Origin: Cellvibrionales bacterium UBA5860
Lineage (GTDB): Bacteria; Pseudomonadota; Gammaproteobacteria; Pseudomonadales; Porticoccaceae
Assembly (NCBI GenBank): GCA_002431545.1
Contig: DJFY01000064.1
Span: forward strand, 9,333-16,877
DNA length: 7,545 nt
Reading direction: 5' to 3'
Position 1 is the stretch's first letter, and each line of letters begins with the position of its first letter. A program made the translations under genes and the position numbers. The notes under the pieces are model-generated. The model made no database searches, was not told where the DNA came from, and saw only the letters and a list, made by a program, of their open reading frames with translations. This document shows positions 1 through 7,010 of this stretch, piece after piece.

Positions 1-7
1 GCCCGGC

Positions 8-1318
8 ATGGCACATTTTATTCCTCTTCAATTTCAACAGCTGCTACGCGAACGCTCGACTCAATTTCTTTCCTGGTGGTTAAACGAGTTATCCGCCATG
101 ACGCCACCTGGGTTGCGCCGCATTCTCGGGGGCGACCAGGCAGTCTTTATATTGAATGTCACCGGATCTTCGGCGGAACTGATTTACGGCACGCCACAAT
201 ACCGTGAATTTGTTGGCGGTCTCTATCTCGATGCCGACGATTTTCGTGACAAAGCGCTTGCGGGTAGGCCTGGTGAGGAACGGAAATTCGAGGGTCCCTC
301 GATTGAAAAGGGCGCTGAACTACAGGCTGTTCAACTCGCCGAAGCAAGTAGAGATCCTGGCAAACCACTGTACGTTTATTTGGACCCTGCGGCAGTACTG
401 AGCCGGGAAATAACCATGCCCATGGCTGTCGAACCGGATCTGGTCAACGCGCTGAACTACGAGCTGGATCGACTCATGCCCTACACTCCGGAACAAGTCT
501 ATGTCGGGCACAGCGTCACTTCCCGCAACCAGGACACGGGCAAGCTAAAAGTCCGCCTGTTTGTCGTTGAACGAAATTACCTCGATGCGTGGCTGGGCAA
601 AATTCTGGACCTCGGATTCAATGTGTCAGGCGTTTATCCGCTACCTGAAACAACCGACACAAACTCCCCTTCGAGCGACTTACCGGCCCCGACACTTAAT
701 CTCCTGCCCACCACGGCTGACAGGCAGGGCGAGCGAAATCTCAACCCCATACAGCGCGCATTGCTGGTGCTTGCCGTGATCCTCGCCGCTGCGGTTGTCC
801 TGGCCCCGGTTTATCTGATCGAACGAGAGATCCGCGATACCCATAACACCATTGCCGGGATTGAAAACCGGGCGAAAAACGTGATGGTAAAAAAATCCAA
901 TCTGATCCGTTACCTGGATACGCGCGATGCCCTGGTGGCACGTAAAACCGACGCCTTGCCCCGGCTTGGGATATTGAAAACACTGACCGAAACCATACCG
1001 GAAGACACGTGGGTCAACCGATTATCTATCGAAACCGACAAAATCACCCTGTATGGGGAATCCGACAAGGCCGCTATGATGATTGAGCTGCTGGAGTCCC
1101 AACCTGAGTTTTCCAGCGTGGAATTCGGCTCGCCCATCACCAAAAATGTGCGTAGCGGCAAAGAGAAATTCCAGCTCAGGGCTGTGATCGAACCTGCCGC
1201 GCTCACCCTGGACACAAACCCCAACGAGACCCGCGATACGATCGGCAATAGCATCGAAACAAACCCCGCGAACGCGACCAGGCCGGGCCGTCGCGAGACG
1301 ACGCTGAACAATGGTTAA
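8..1318 (+). CDS. gspL: Type II secretion inner-membrane platform protein GspL, PilN-type
   Basis: Inner-membrane platform protein of the T2SS, expected to recruit the assembly ATPase GspE through its cytoplasmic half and to pair with GspM in the periplasm. Of 436 residues, about 1-240 are cytoplasmic. They include a Trp-rich amphipathic N-terminal stretch (FLSWWLNEL, 20-28) and a degenerate actin-like/PilM-like region with the typical segment YELDRLMPYTPEQVYVGHS (151-169). An NLLP motif (231-234) precedes a single membrane helix at about 250-271. Residues 275-398 resemble the PilN fold (LPRLGILKTLTETIPEDTWV, then short beta-strand repeats). The last 38 residues are polar and low in complexity. 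The ATG at 8 is taken as the start because the N-terminus resembles that of relatives, but only seven bases lie upstream, so an earlier start cannot be excluded. gspM follows after 18 bases. Family assignment rests on motif resemblance and on the neighbours. Confidence 0.85.
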   Translation: MAHFIPLQFQQLLRERSTQFLSWWLNELSAMTPPGLRRILGGDQAVFILNVTGSSAELIYGTPQYREFVGGLYLDADDFRDKALAGRPGEERKFEGPSIEKGAELQAVQLAEASRDPGKPLYVYLDPAAVLSREITMPMAVEPDLVNALNYELDRLMPYTPEQVYVGHSVTSRNQDTGKLKVRLFVVERNYLDAWLGKILDLGFNVSGVYPLPETTDTNSPSSDLPAPTLNLLPTTADRQGERNLNPIQRALLVLAVILAAAVVLAPVYLIEREIRDTHNTIAGIENRAKNVMVKKSNLIRYLDTRDALVARKTDALPRLGILKTLTETIPEDTWVNRLSIETDKITLYGESDKAAMMIELLESQPEFSSVEFGSPITKNVRSGKEKFQLRAVIEPAALTLDTNPNETRDTIGNSIETNPANATRPGRRETTLNNG

Positions 1319-1336
1319 TACGAGTGCCTAATACGA

Positions 1337-1945
1337 ATGGCTGAGACGCGCGCGCTGGCCAGCAAAGTGGCTGCGGCAGGCATCCTGCTGTTGATCCTGT
1401 TGTTATTCTGGTCCTACCTGTTTGGCCCCTATTTTAGTTATTTGGAGCGGCAACGAGAGGAACTTAGCGCGGCGCAAAGAAAGCTCGCTGGCTACCGGCA
1501 ACTCATTCGTTCCGAAACGGAGATCACGCGCGCAGTTGGTAGCCTGGAAAAAGCCGACGATGGCGACAGTCTGTTCCTGCCTGGCGCCAGTCACGCCATC
1601 GCTTCGGCGAAACTCAGGGAACTGATCAGCGATTACATCGACAGCGCCGGCGCACGGATTATCAGCAGCCAGGAGTACGAGGGTGCAAATTTGCCGGGGA
1701 CCCGTTTTGTCGGCCTGCGTGTACAGTTTAATGGCGAGGCGGAGAACCTGGTCAACCTCCTGCATGCGCTCGAAAGCGCGCAACCCCTGCTTTTCGTCGA
1801 CGAAATCAACGTCACTGCGCCAAGGCAACACAGTGCTCGGCTGCGCCGCCTGCGAGCCGGCCAGGCGAGTAGCCCTGCGCCGGTTCGCCAAAGCCTGAAT
1901 GTCCGTTTGGACATCGCCGGTTACATTCGCCTGCCTTCATCATGA
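1337..1945 (+). CDS. gspM: Type II secretion system protein GspM, subtype b
   Basis: Small bitopic inner-membrane protein that partners GspL in the secretion platform. It has 202 residues: a short cytoplasmic N-terminus, one membrane helix at about 13-33 (AAAGILLLILLLFWSYLFG), a coiled-coil-prone stretch at 35-70, and a periplasmic ferredoxin-like domain at about 80-198. Features shared with the short 'subtype b' GspM family (T2SSM_b) are LPGASHAIASAKLRELI (81-97), the central VGLRVQFNGEAENLVNLLHA segment (125-144), PLLFVDEINV (150-159) and a C-terminal LDIAGYI strand (191-197). No strong Shine-Dalgarno sequence precedes the ATG, so translation may be coupled to gspL. The stop codon overlaps the start of the next gene (ATGA, 1942-1945), a typical sign of coupled translation. 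Its place between L and N supports the call. Confidence 0.83.
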   Translation: MAETRALASKVAAAGILLLILLLFWSYLFGPYFSYLERQREELSAAQRKLAGYRQLIRSETEITRAVGSLEKADDGDSLFLPGASHAIASAKLRELISDYIDSAGARIISSQEYEGANLPGTRFVGLRVQFNGEAENLVNLLHALESAQPLLFVDEINVTAPRQHSARLRRLRAGQASSPAPVRQSLNVRLDIAGYIRLPSS

Positions 1946-2547
1946 CGTCATATAACTTTTCGCAAAATATACCGACACGCGGCCTGGCGCTTTTATGCGG
2001 TGTACTCGCGGTAGTCTTATTGATGGAACTGGTTTATTTCCTGTTGGGAAAGCCCGAGGGCAAACCTGCGGCACCCCAGAAATTTTCCCAGCTTGCGACG
2101 TCCGCGGTGATAGAGCCACTACCCGATATCCGGTTTTACGAGGAAGTGGTCGACAAATCGCTGTTTTACCCGAACCGAAAACCCCTGAGTCCCGCACAAA
2201 ACACGACATTCGACGGGAGTAAACCCTCCGAAAACTGGTCACTTACGGGTATGATTCGAATTGGGGATGAGGTTTATGCATTGCTGAGCGAGCTAAATAC
2301 CGGCCAGACACTGCGCCTGAAACCGGGCATGTACCTGGAACGCTGGCAAATAGAAACACTAAGCACTGATTCGCTTGTCCTGAGTAACGGATTGGAGCGC
2401 GATGAGATGAAGCTCCAATCCGCATTACCGCCGCCCACGGCGAGAAGTAAAGCGTCTAGGAACCTGCGGGACGTCAGAAACAGAAGCAGGGCACCCAACG
2501 GAGAACGCGGAAATAAACGCCAACAGTCTTCCGGCGAAACAGAGTAA
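1942..2547 (+). CDS. gspN: GspC/GspN-like T2SS protein (XpsN-type), no PDZ domain
   Basis: Bitopic inner-membrane protein that probably does the job of GspC: linking the platform to the N-terminal domains of the secretin encoded next door. Of 201 residues, 15-35 form a membrane helix (LALLCGVLAVVLLMELVYFLL). Residues 60-158 look like the GspC homology region: a FYEEVVDKSLFYPNRKPL motif (65-82), then WSLTGMIRIGDEVYALL (99-115), a GQTLRLKPGMYLERWQIETL segment (121-140) and a final short strand. Classical GspC continues into a PDZ or coiled-coil domain; this protein instead ends in a basic, polar tail (about 166-201, rich in Arg, Asn, Ser). It starts on the ATG overlapping the gspM stop and ends 7 bases before gspD. 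The name gspN follows the Xanthomonas-type gene order; it could equally be annotated gspC-like. The role is inferred from domain resemblance and position. Confidence 0.72.
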   Translation: MTSYNFSQNIPTRGLALLCGVLAVVLLMELVYFLLGKPEGKPAAPQKFSQLATSAVIEPLPDIRFYEEVVDKSLFYPNRKPLSPAQNTTFDGSKPSENWSLTGMIRIGDEVYALLSELNTGQTLRLKPGMYLERWQIETLSTDSLVLSNGLERDEMKLQSALPPPTARSKASRNLRDVRNRSRAPNGERGNKRQQSSGETE

Positions 2548-2554
2548 ATCCATA

Positions 2555-4714
2555 ATGATGCAAACTGTGATACGGACATTCTCCCCCCGCCCGGCCTTAA
2601 CTGCTGGCATCGCGTCGATATTACTGACACTTGGCGGCTGCAATACTGCACCACAAACAGCCGGCACAGCACCTGGAAGCGTTACCACCCCTGCGGAAAG
2701 AGAACAGTCGGTTCAGACCCGAGTGCTAGACAACGCCGTCTCCGGGCCGATTCTGGTGCGACCTGAAGCCGAAGCCCAATCCGGCCAGGAAATCTACATC
2801 GGCAGTGGCAATCTGATCGACACCCGTCGCGGAGCTCCCCGCGCTGACGCCGAAGAGGGCGAAGTCAGCCTCAATTTTCAGGCCACCGCCATCAGCGAGG
2901 TCGTAAAAACCATTCTCGGCGATATCCTCGGCGTCAACTATTCTTTTGACGACAACATTATGGGCAGTGTATCCATGCGCACCGCCCGCCCGGTGAAACG
3001 CGATGCACTGATCCCCATTCTGGAAAACCTGCTCAAAATTCAAGGTGCAGCCCTGATCAAAGGGGATAATTACTACGATGTGGTAATGGCAGGCGAGGGC
3101 ATCCCGTCCGGGTTGCGGCCGACGACCCGCCTGCAATCAGATCAAGGCTCACAGCTTCTGATCACGCCTTTGCGCTATATCGGCGCACGGGAGATGGGGC
3201 GGATCCTGGATACAGTTAAATCGCCGCAATCTGCGATCATCGTTGACGAATACCGCAATATCCTCATGCTGGCCGGCAGTCATGGCGACCTCGCCAATTT
3301 ACGCAAGACGATCAGCATTTTTGATATCGACCAGATGGACGGCAAATCGGTTGGTCTTTTTCGCCTGGAAAATTCCGAAGCCTCGGTGCTGGCCGAAGAA
3401 CTGGAAAGTATTTTCGGCGACGACACGGAAGGCCCGCTGGCCGGGGTCGTGCGCTTTACGGTGATCGAGAGGCTCAACGCCCTGCTCGTCGTGACGCCAC
3501 AAAAAAAATACCTGAAAGATGCCGAACTGTGGATCAAGCGACTGGATCACACACAAACATTGCACGGCGCCAACATGTATGTGTACTACGTGCAAAACGG
3601 CAAGGCTGACATCCTCGCCGAGACATTGACCCAATTATTTGACAACAAACGTAAAACCGCGCTGCGCCGGTCTGTCCGCGATGACGCTCCAGCACGTTCC
3701 TCACCCATCGCGCCTGTCGGCTCCGAGACTTCGGGCGAGACCACCAGTCCTCGCAGGAGCAGTCGCGGCAGTAATCAGAAAATCAGCGCCCTGGAAGTCG
3801 GGGATGTTACGATCATTGCCGATACGGAAAACAACGCGCTACTGATTCTTGCCGGCGCGGCGGATTACGAAGAGATCGAAAAAGCCATTAAAAAGCTCGA
3901 TGTCCTGCCGATGCAGGTCCTGGTCGAAGCATCCATCGTCGAAGTCACGCTGGACGAAGAGATCGAATATGGCCTGCAGTGGTTTTTCAAAGACAGTCAC
4001 GGCAAATTCAATGGCGTCGGCGGCTTGAACATCCCCTCTGATGGCGACGTTAGCGGCGCACTCAACGGCGTTTTCTCTCCGGCGGATTTCACCTACGCGG
4101 TATTCGATGCAGCCGGAACTCGAGCGGTATTGAACGCGGTAGCCGGTGACTCCCGCCTGGATGTCCTGTCTTCCCCCTCCCTGATGGTGCTGGACAATCA
4201 GACGGCGACCATACGTGTCGGCGATCAGGTGCCGGTGCGAACCTCCGAATCCACCAACACCAACTCGGACAACTTTAATGTCACCAGTCAAATCCAGTAT
4301 CGCGACACCGGTGTCACCCTCGAGGTCACACCCAGAGTGAACTCGGGCGGCATGGTGATTCTCGATCTTACCCAACGCGTGGATGATGTCGACGAAACCG
4401 ACACCTCGGGTATTGATTCGCCCACCATCATCCAGCGGGAAATCACCACCAGTGTTGCCGTACAAAGCGGCGAGACTATTGTGCTCGGTGGTCTGATTCG
4501 CGAGAATCGTCAGCGCTCTGATCGCGGCATTCCTTTTCTCAAAGACCTACCGGCGATAGGTGCGGTCTTTGGCGGCAAGCGCCGGGCCGGCGATAAAACC
4601 GAGTTGGTGGTGATGATCACGCCGACAGCTATTGCAAACAGCGAAGAAGCACGTAACGTCACAGAAGAGTATCGCCTCAAACTTCAGGATGTGGATCTCA
4701 CGAGCTTTCGGTAA
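2555..4714 (+). CDS. gspD: Type II secretion outer-membrane secretin GspD (lipoprotein form)
   Basis: Forms the multimeric outer-membrane channel through which folded substrates leave the cell. The 719 residues begin with a signal peptide ending in a lipobox (LGG before Cys29), predicting a lipidated N-terminus. After a polar linker (30-100) come N0 (about 103-178), N1 (199-259, LLITPLRYIGAREMGRILDT), N2 (264-333) and N3 (339-449). N3 contains a Ser/Arg/Thr-rich loop at about 366-409. The secretin core spans about 450-695, with PMQVLVEASIVEV (452-464), VGDQVPVRTSES (555-566) and the signature region VLGGLIRE...RGIPFLKDLPAIGAVFGG (643-674), closing with ELVVMITPTAI (683-693). The extension after 695 is short. 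Two adjacent ATGs (2555, 2558) are possible starts; either leaves the signal peptide intact. Length and domain order are complete for the GspD family, separating it from PilQ secretins, which carry AMIN domains. Confidence 0.97.
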   Translation: MMQTVIRTFSPRPALTAGIASILLTLGGCNTAPQTAGTAPGSVTTPAEREQSVQTRVLDNAVSGPILVRPEAEAQSGQEIYIGSGNLIDTRRGAPRADAEEGEVSLNFQATAISEVVKTILGDILGVNYSFDDNIMGSVSMRTARPVKRDALIPILENLLKIQGAALIKGDNYYDVVMAGEGIPSGLRPTTRLQSDQGSQLLITPLRYIGAREMGRILDTVKSPQSAIIVDEYRNILMLAGSHGDLANLRKTISIFDIDQMDGKSVGLFRLENSEASVLAEELESIFGDDTEGPLAGVVRFTVIERLNALLVVTPQKKYLKDAELWIKRLDHTQTLHGANMYVYYVQNGKADILAETLTQLFDNKRKTALRRSVRDDAPARSSPIAPVGSETSGETTSPRRSSRGSNQKISALEVGDVTIIADTENNALLILAGAADYEEIEKAIKKLDVLPMQVLVEASIVEVTLDEEIEYGLQWFFKDSHGKFNGVGGLNIPSDGDVSGALNGVFSPADFTYAVFDAAGTRAVLNAVAGDSRLDVLSSPSLMVLDNQTATIRVGDQVPVRTSESTNTNSDNFNVTSQIQYRDTGVTLEVTPRVNSGGMVILDLTQRVDDVDETDTSGIDSPTIIQREITTSVAVQSGETIVLGGLIRENRQRSDRGIPFLKDLPAIGAVFGGKRRAGDKTELVVMITPTAIANSEEARNVTEEYRLKLQDVDLTSFR

Positions 4715-4741
4715 GGCGACGACACTGACTATCGCAGCCAC

Positions 4742-5776
4742 ATGATCTACGAGGATTTTTTTGGTCTCGAACGACCACCGTTTTCCCTGTCGCCGGATCC
4801 GCGCAGTCTCTATCTTACCGAACAGCACCGCGAGGCCCTGGCGCATCTGCTTTACGGCGTGCAGGGCGGGGGCGGCTTCGTGCTCCTCACCGGAGAAATC
4901 GGCACCGGTAAAACCACAGTTTGCCGCAGCCTGCTGGAACAACTTCCAGGCAAGGTCGATGTCGCCCTGCTTCTCAATCCAAAACTCAGTATTACAGAAC
5001 TGCTGCAAAGCATATGCGCCGAATTCGGCATACCGTCCCGCATCTTTGAGGGCGCCAACCGGCGCCGGCTCGTAGCGATCATCTACAAGTATTTGCTGCG
5101 TCTGCACAGCCAGGGTCGAAGCGCGGTATTAATCGTGGACGAGGCCCAAAATCTGAGCCGGGATGCCCTGGAATATCTGCGCCTGCTGACCAATCTGGAA
5201 ACCAGCGACAAAAAACTGCTGCAAATCATCCTGATCGGCCAGCCGGAACTGAAGGCAGTGGTAAACAGCCCGGGACTGGAACAAATGGCGCAACGCATAA
5301 CCGCCAGGTTTCATTTGCGATCGTTGGCGAAGAGCGAGATGCCCGGCTATATCGGGCATCGCCTCAACGTCGCCGGTGCCGGCCAAATGCTCTTTGACGA
5401 CGCGGCGGTCAACGAAGTGTGGCGTTTTAGCGGCGGCACACCGCGATTGATAAACAGTATTTGCGATCGCGCCCTGCTCGGAGCCTACGTCAACAAAGCG
5501 CCGGTTGTCAGCAAGGAGATCGCGCAGAAAGCAGCCACCGAAGTGCTCGGAACCGAAGAAATTTCGTTTCTCGGCCAGGACAACAAATGGCGCTACGCAC
5601 TGTTTGCTTTGCTGCTGTTATGCGCCGGCTTTGTGCTTGCCTACGTCGTCATATCTTTTTATACCGGCATCTGGCAATACTCTGCACTGGTGTTACCCAT
5701 ACTGGGCGCGAAACAGCCTCGACGCCCCCACGGTACCGCGCCGCGCTATTGTTTGCCGCGATCAGGCGAGGGCTGA
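4742..5776 (+). CDS. gspA: GspA/ExeA-family AAA+ ATPase, short form
   Basis: Membrane-anchored AAA+ ATPase that works with GspB to help assemble the secretin across the peptidoglycan. The 344 residues begin with the family hallmark MIYEDFFGLERPPFSLSPDP. Walker A is GEIGTGKTT (51-59), Walker B VLIVDEAQ (129-136), sensor 1 IILIGQPEL (162-170), an arginine-finger-like QRITARF lies at 184-190, and the sensor-2 region GGTPRLINSICD at 231-242. A membrane helix follows at about 284-306, then a tail of about 38 residues rich in Pro and Arg. Aeromonas ExeA is much longer and carries a periplasmic peptidoglycan-binding domain; none is visible here, so this is a short form, similar in size to MshM-like ATPases. 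The gene starts 27 bases after gspD and ends 5 bases before gspB, and the adjacent gspB supports GspA over MshM. No strong Shine-Dalgarno sequence is seen. Confidence 0.88.
   Translation: MIYEDFFGLERPPFSLSPDPRSLYLTEQHREALAHLLYGVQGGGGFVLLTGEIGTGKTTVCRSLLEQLPGKVDVALLLNPKLSITELLQSICAEFGIPSRIFEGANRRRLVAIIYKYLLRLHSQGRSAVLIVDEAQNLSRDALEYLRLLTNLETSDKKLLQIILIGQPELKAVVNSPGLEQMAQRITARFHLRSLAKSEMPGYIGHRLNVAGAGQMLFDDAAVNEVWRFSGGTPRLINSICDRALLGAYVNKAPVVSKEIAQKAATEVLGTEEISFLGQDNKWRYALFALLLLCAGFVLAYVVISFYTGIWQYSALVLPILGAKQPRRPHGTAPRYCLPRSGEG
5764..5772 (+). promoter_or_regulatory. Ribosome binding site of gspB
   Basis: The purine-rich AGGCGAGGG lies inside the last codons of gspA, nine bases before the ATG at 5782. 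It supports that ATG as the gspB start although the gspB frame stays open to at least 5461 upstream. Confidence 0.5.
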
Positions 5777-5781
5777 ATCGC

Positions 5782-6975
5782 ATGTCATACTTGCTGGATG
5801 CACTTGAACAAGCCGAAAAGGAAAGAGATCAGCACAACGCCCCCGACTTGTGCGACGACCATCAGATAGCGCAACCGGAGGGCCTGAAATCCGATACCGA
5901 TGCCGGAAAATCATCCGCATCGTTCACCAGGGCCTGGTTACTCGTGCCCACTCTTCTCGGCATCATTGCCGGCGCCTGGTACGCGGGCCTACCGACAGTG
6001 GACAACACGGCGTCAATACCAAGCTTTTCAGGAAATCAAAGCGCGACACTGGAGGGTGAGCCCGATATCGTCACTGAGCACTTTGGCCATCAAGCAGATA
6101 AAACCTCAAATCAAGCAGACGAAATCTCGACCAAGGCTCCTCCCGCTAGCGCCACGAATCCGGAAAACCGTATAGACACGCATGCCTTTACGCCGGAGAC
6201 GAACTCGACGGGCCTGCCGGTCGCACGGACAAGGACCAACGACGAGATTATTTTCCGTGCCCCCGTGTTGAGCGGCGAGGAGTTAGCCGCCGCCGGCTCA
6301 ACCACCAAGGCACCGCGGCAGTTATCTTCCCCCAAAGGCGCGCCCGACGCCATTCCAGGTGCAAAAACCGCCACATCGGCGACCCCTTCGACGCCATCTT
6401 CATCCGCAACTACACCTGTCTCTGAACCTACAAGCGCAACCGCACCCGGTGTGCCTGCGCCCGGAACGTCGACCAACGCCAGACCGGAATCAATGGTGCA
6501 TTCAAAGGCGTACGCGAGTGCACCGATCCCGACACTTCGCACCGGGGAGCCGGCCAGCCGAGAGAATCGCATTACAAAACAAACGAGCGCTGGTGACGAG
6601 TTGTCGCCAGAGACGGGTTCAGTGACGCCCGGAGCCGACGCGCGCGCGCATGAGATAAATACGGCAGGCCGCGCGGAGCGCTCCCAAGCAGCACTAGGGG
6701 CCGGACGAGAACAGGTCGAGCAGAAGCAAGCTGAAGCCGCCTATATCAAGCATTTTCGCGAGTTACCCTACGAAATACAAAGCGAGCTGCCGGACATTCA
6801 ATACTCGGTGCATCTGTACGCCCCCGCCCCGGGCCAGCGCATGGTTGTTATCGATGGCAGTGTCCGGCGCGAAGGCGACTCGCTAAAAGGTGGTCTGAAG
6901 CTAGAGGAAATCACGCCCGCCGGCGCTGTGTTCAGTTTTCGCGGGCATACCTTCAGAGTACCGGTCAGCGGCTAG
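5782..6975 (+). CDS. gspB: Type II secretion assembly protein GspB
   Basis: Bitopic inner-membrane partner of GspA, involved in placing the GspD secretin in the outer membrane. The 397 residues open with the GspB hallmark MSYLLDALEQAEKERDQ, which fixes the start at 5782 even though the frame is open further upstream. A short cytoplasmic part is followed by one membrane helix at about 51-69 (AWLLVPTLLGIIAGAWYAGL). A long Ala/Pro/Ser/Thr-rich linker of about 250 residues then leads to a C-terminal domain at about 328-395. That domain matches the conserved GspB domain: YIKHFRELPYEIQSELPD (329-346), IQYSVHLYAP (347-356), RMVVIDGSVRREGD (361-374) and a closing FSFRGHTFRVPV stretch. It follows gspA by 5 bases with a good ribosome binding site. 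The linker is the fast-evolving, poorly conserved part; the two ends carry the identification. Confidence 0.88.
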   Translation: MSYLLDALEQAEKERDQHNAPDLCDDHQIAQPEGLKSDTDAGKSSASFTRAWLLVPTLLGIIAGAWYAGLPTVDNTASIPSFSGNQSATLEGEPDIVTEHFGHQADKTSNQADEISTKAPPASATNPENRIDTHAFTPETNSTGLPVARTRTNDEIIFRAPVLSGEELAAAGSTTKAPRQLSSPKGAPDAIPGAKTATSATPSTPSSSATTPVSEPTSATAPGVPAPGTSTNARPESMVHSKAYASAPIPTLRTGEPASRENRITKQTSAGDELSPETGSVTPGADARAHEINTAGRAERSQAALGAGREQVEQKQAEAAYIKHFRELPYEIQSELPDIQYSVHLYAPAPGQRMVVIDGSVRREGDSLKGGLKLEEITPAGAVFSFRGHTFRVPVSG

Positions 6976-7010
6976 TGCGCCCCTGGGCAGGCAAGTCCGG
7001 CATCGCGCAG

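Noticed and set aside
1403..1891. Open frame of 162 codons on the minus strand within gspM
   Set aside because: Shadow of gspM, which has the expected membrane helix and family motifs in the + frame.
3839..4465. Open frame of 208 codons on the minus strand within gspD
   Set aside because: It is antisense to the conserved secretin core, which fully explains the sequence; open antisense frames are common in GC-rich genes.
5051..5066. GGCGCC repeated on both sides of AACC as a possible hairpin
   Set aside because: Six-base GC-only arms inside the Gly-Ala-Asn-Arg-Arg codons of gspA are easily explained by chance in GC-rich coding sequence.
4547..5107. Open frame of 186 codons on the minus strand across the gspD-gspA junction
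   Set aside because: It is antisense to the end of the secretin and to the Walker A region of GspA, with no recognisable protein features.
5461..5781. Upstream extension of gspB, or a GspA-GspB fusion made by a -1 frameshift, because the gspB frame is open through this stretch
   Set aside because: The stretch reads well as GspA including its sensor-2 region and membrane helix. The hallmark GspB N-terminus begins at 5782 after a good ribosome binding site. A fusion would place the cytoplasmic N-terminus of GspB in the periplasm, and I saw no in-frame slippery heptamer here.
6976..7010. Bidirectional terminator between gspB and queD
   Set aside because: Only a loose 5-bp pairing (TGCGC at 6976-6980 with GCGCA at 7005-7009) and no T-run on either strand.
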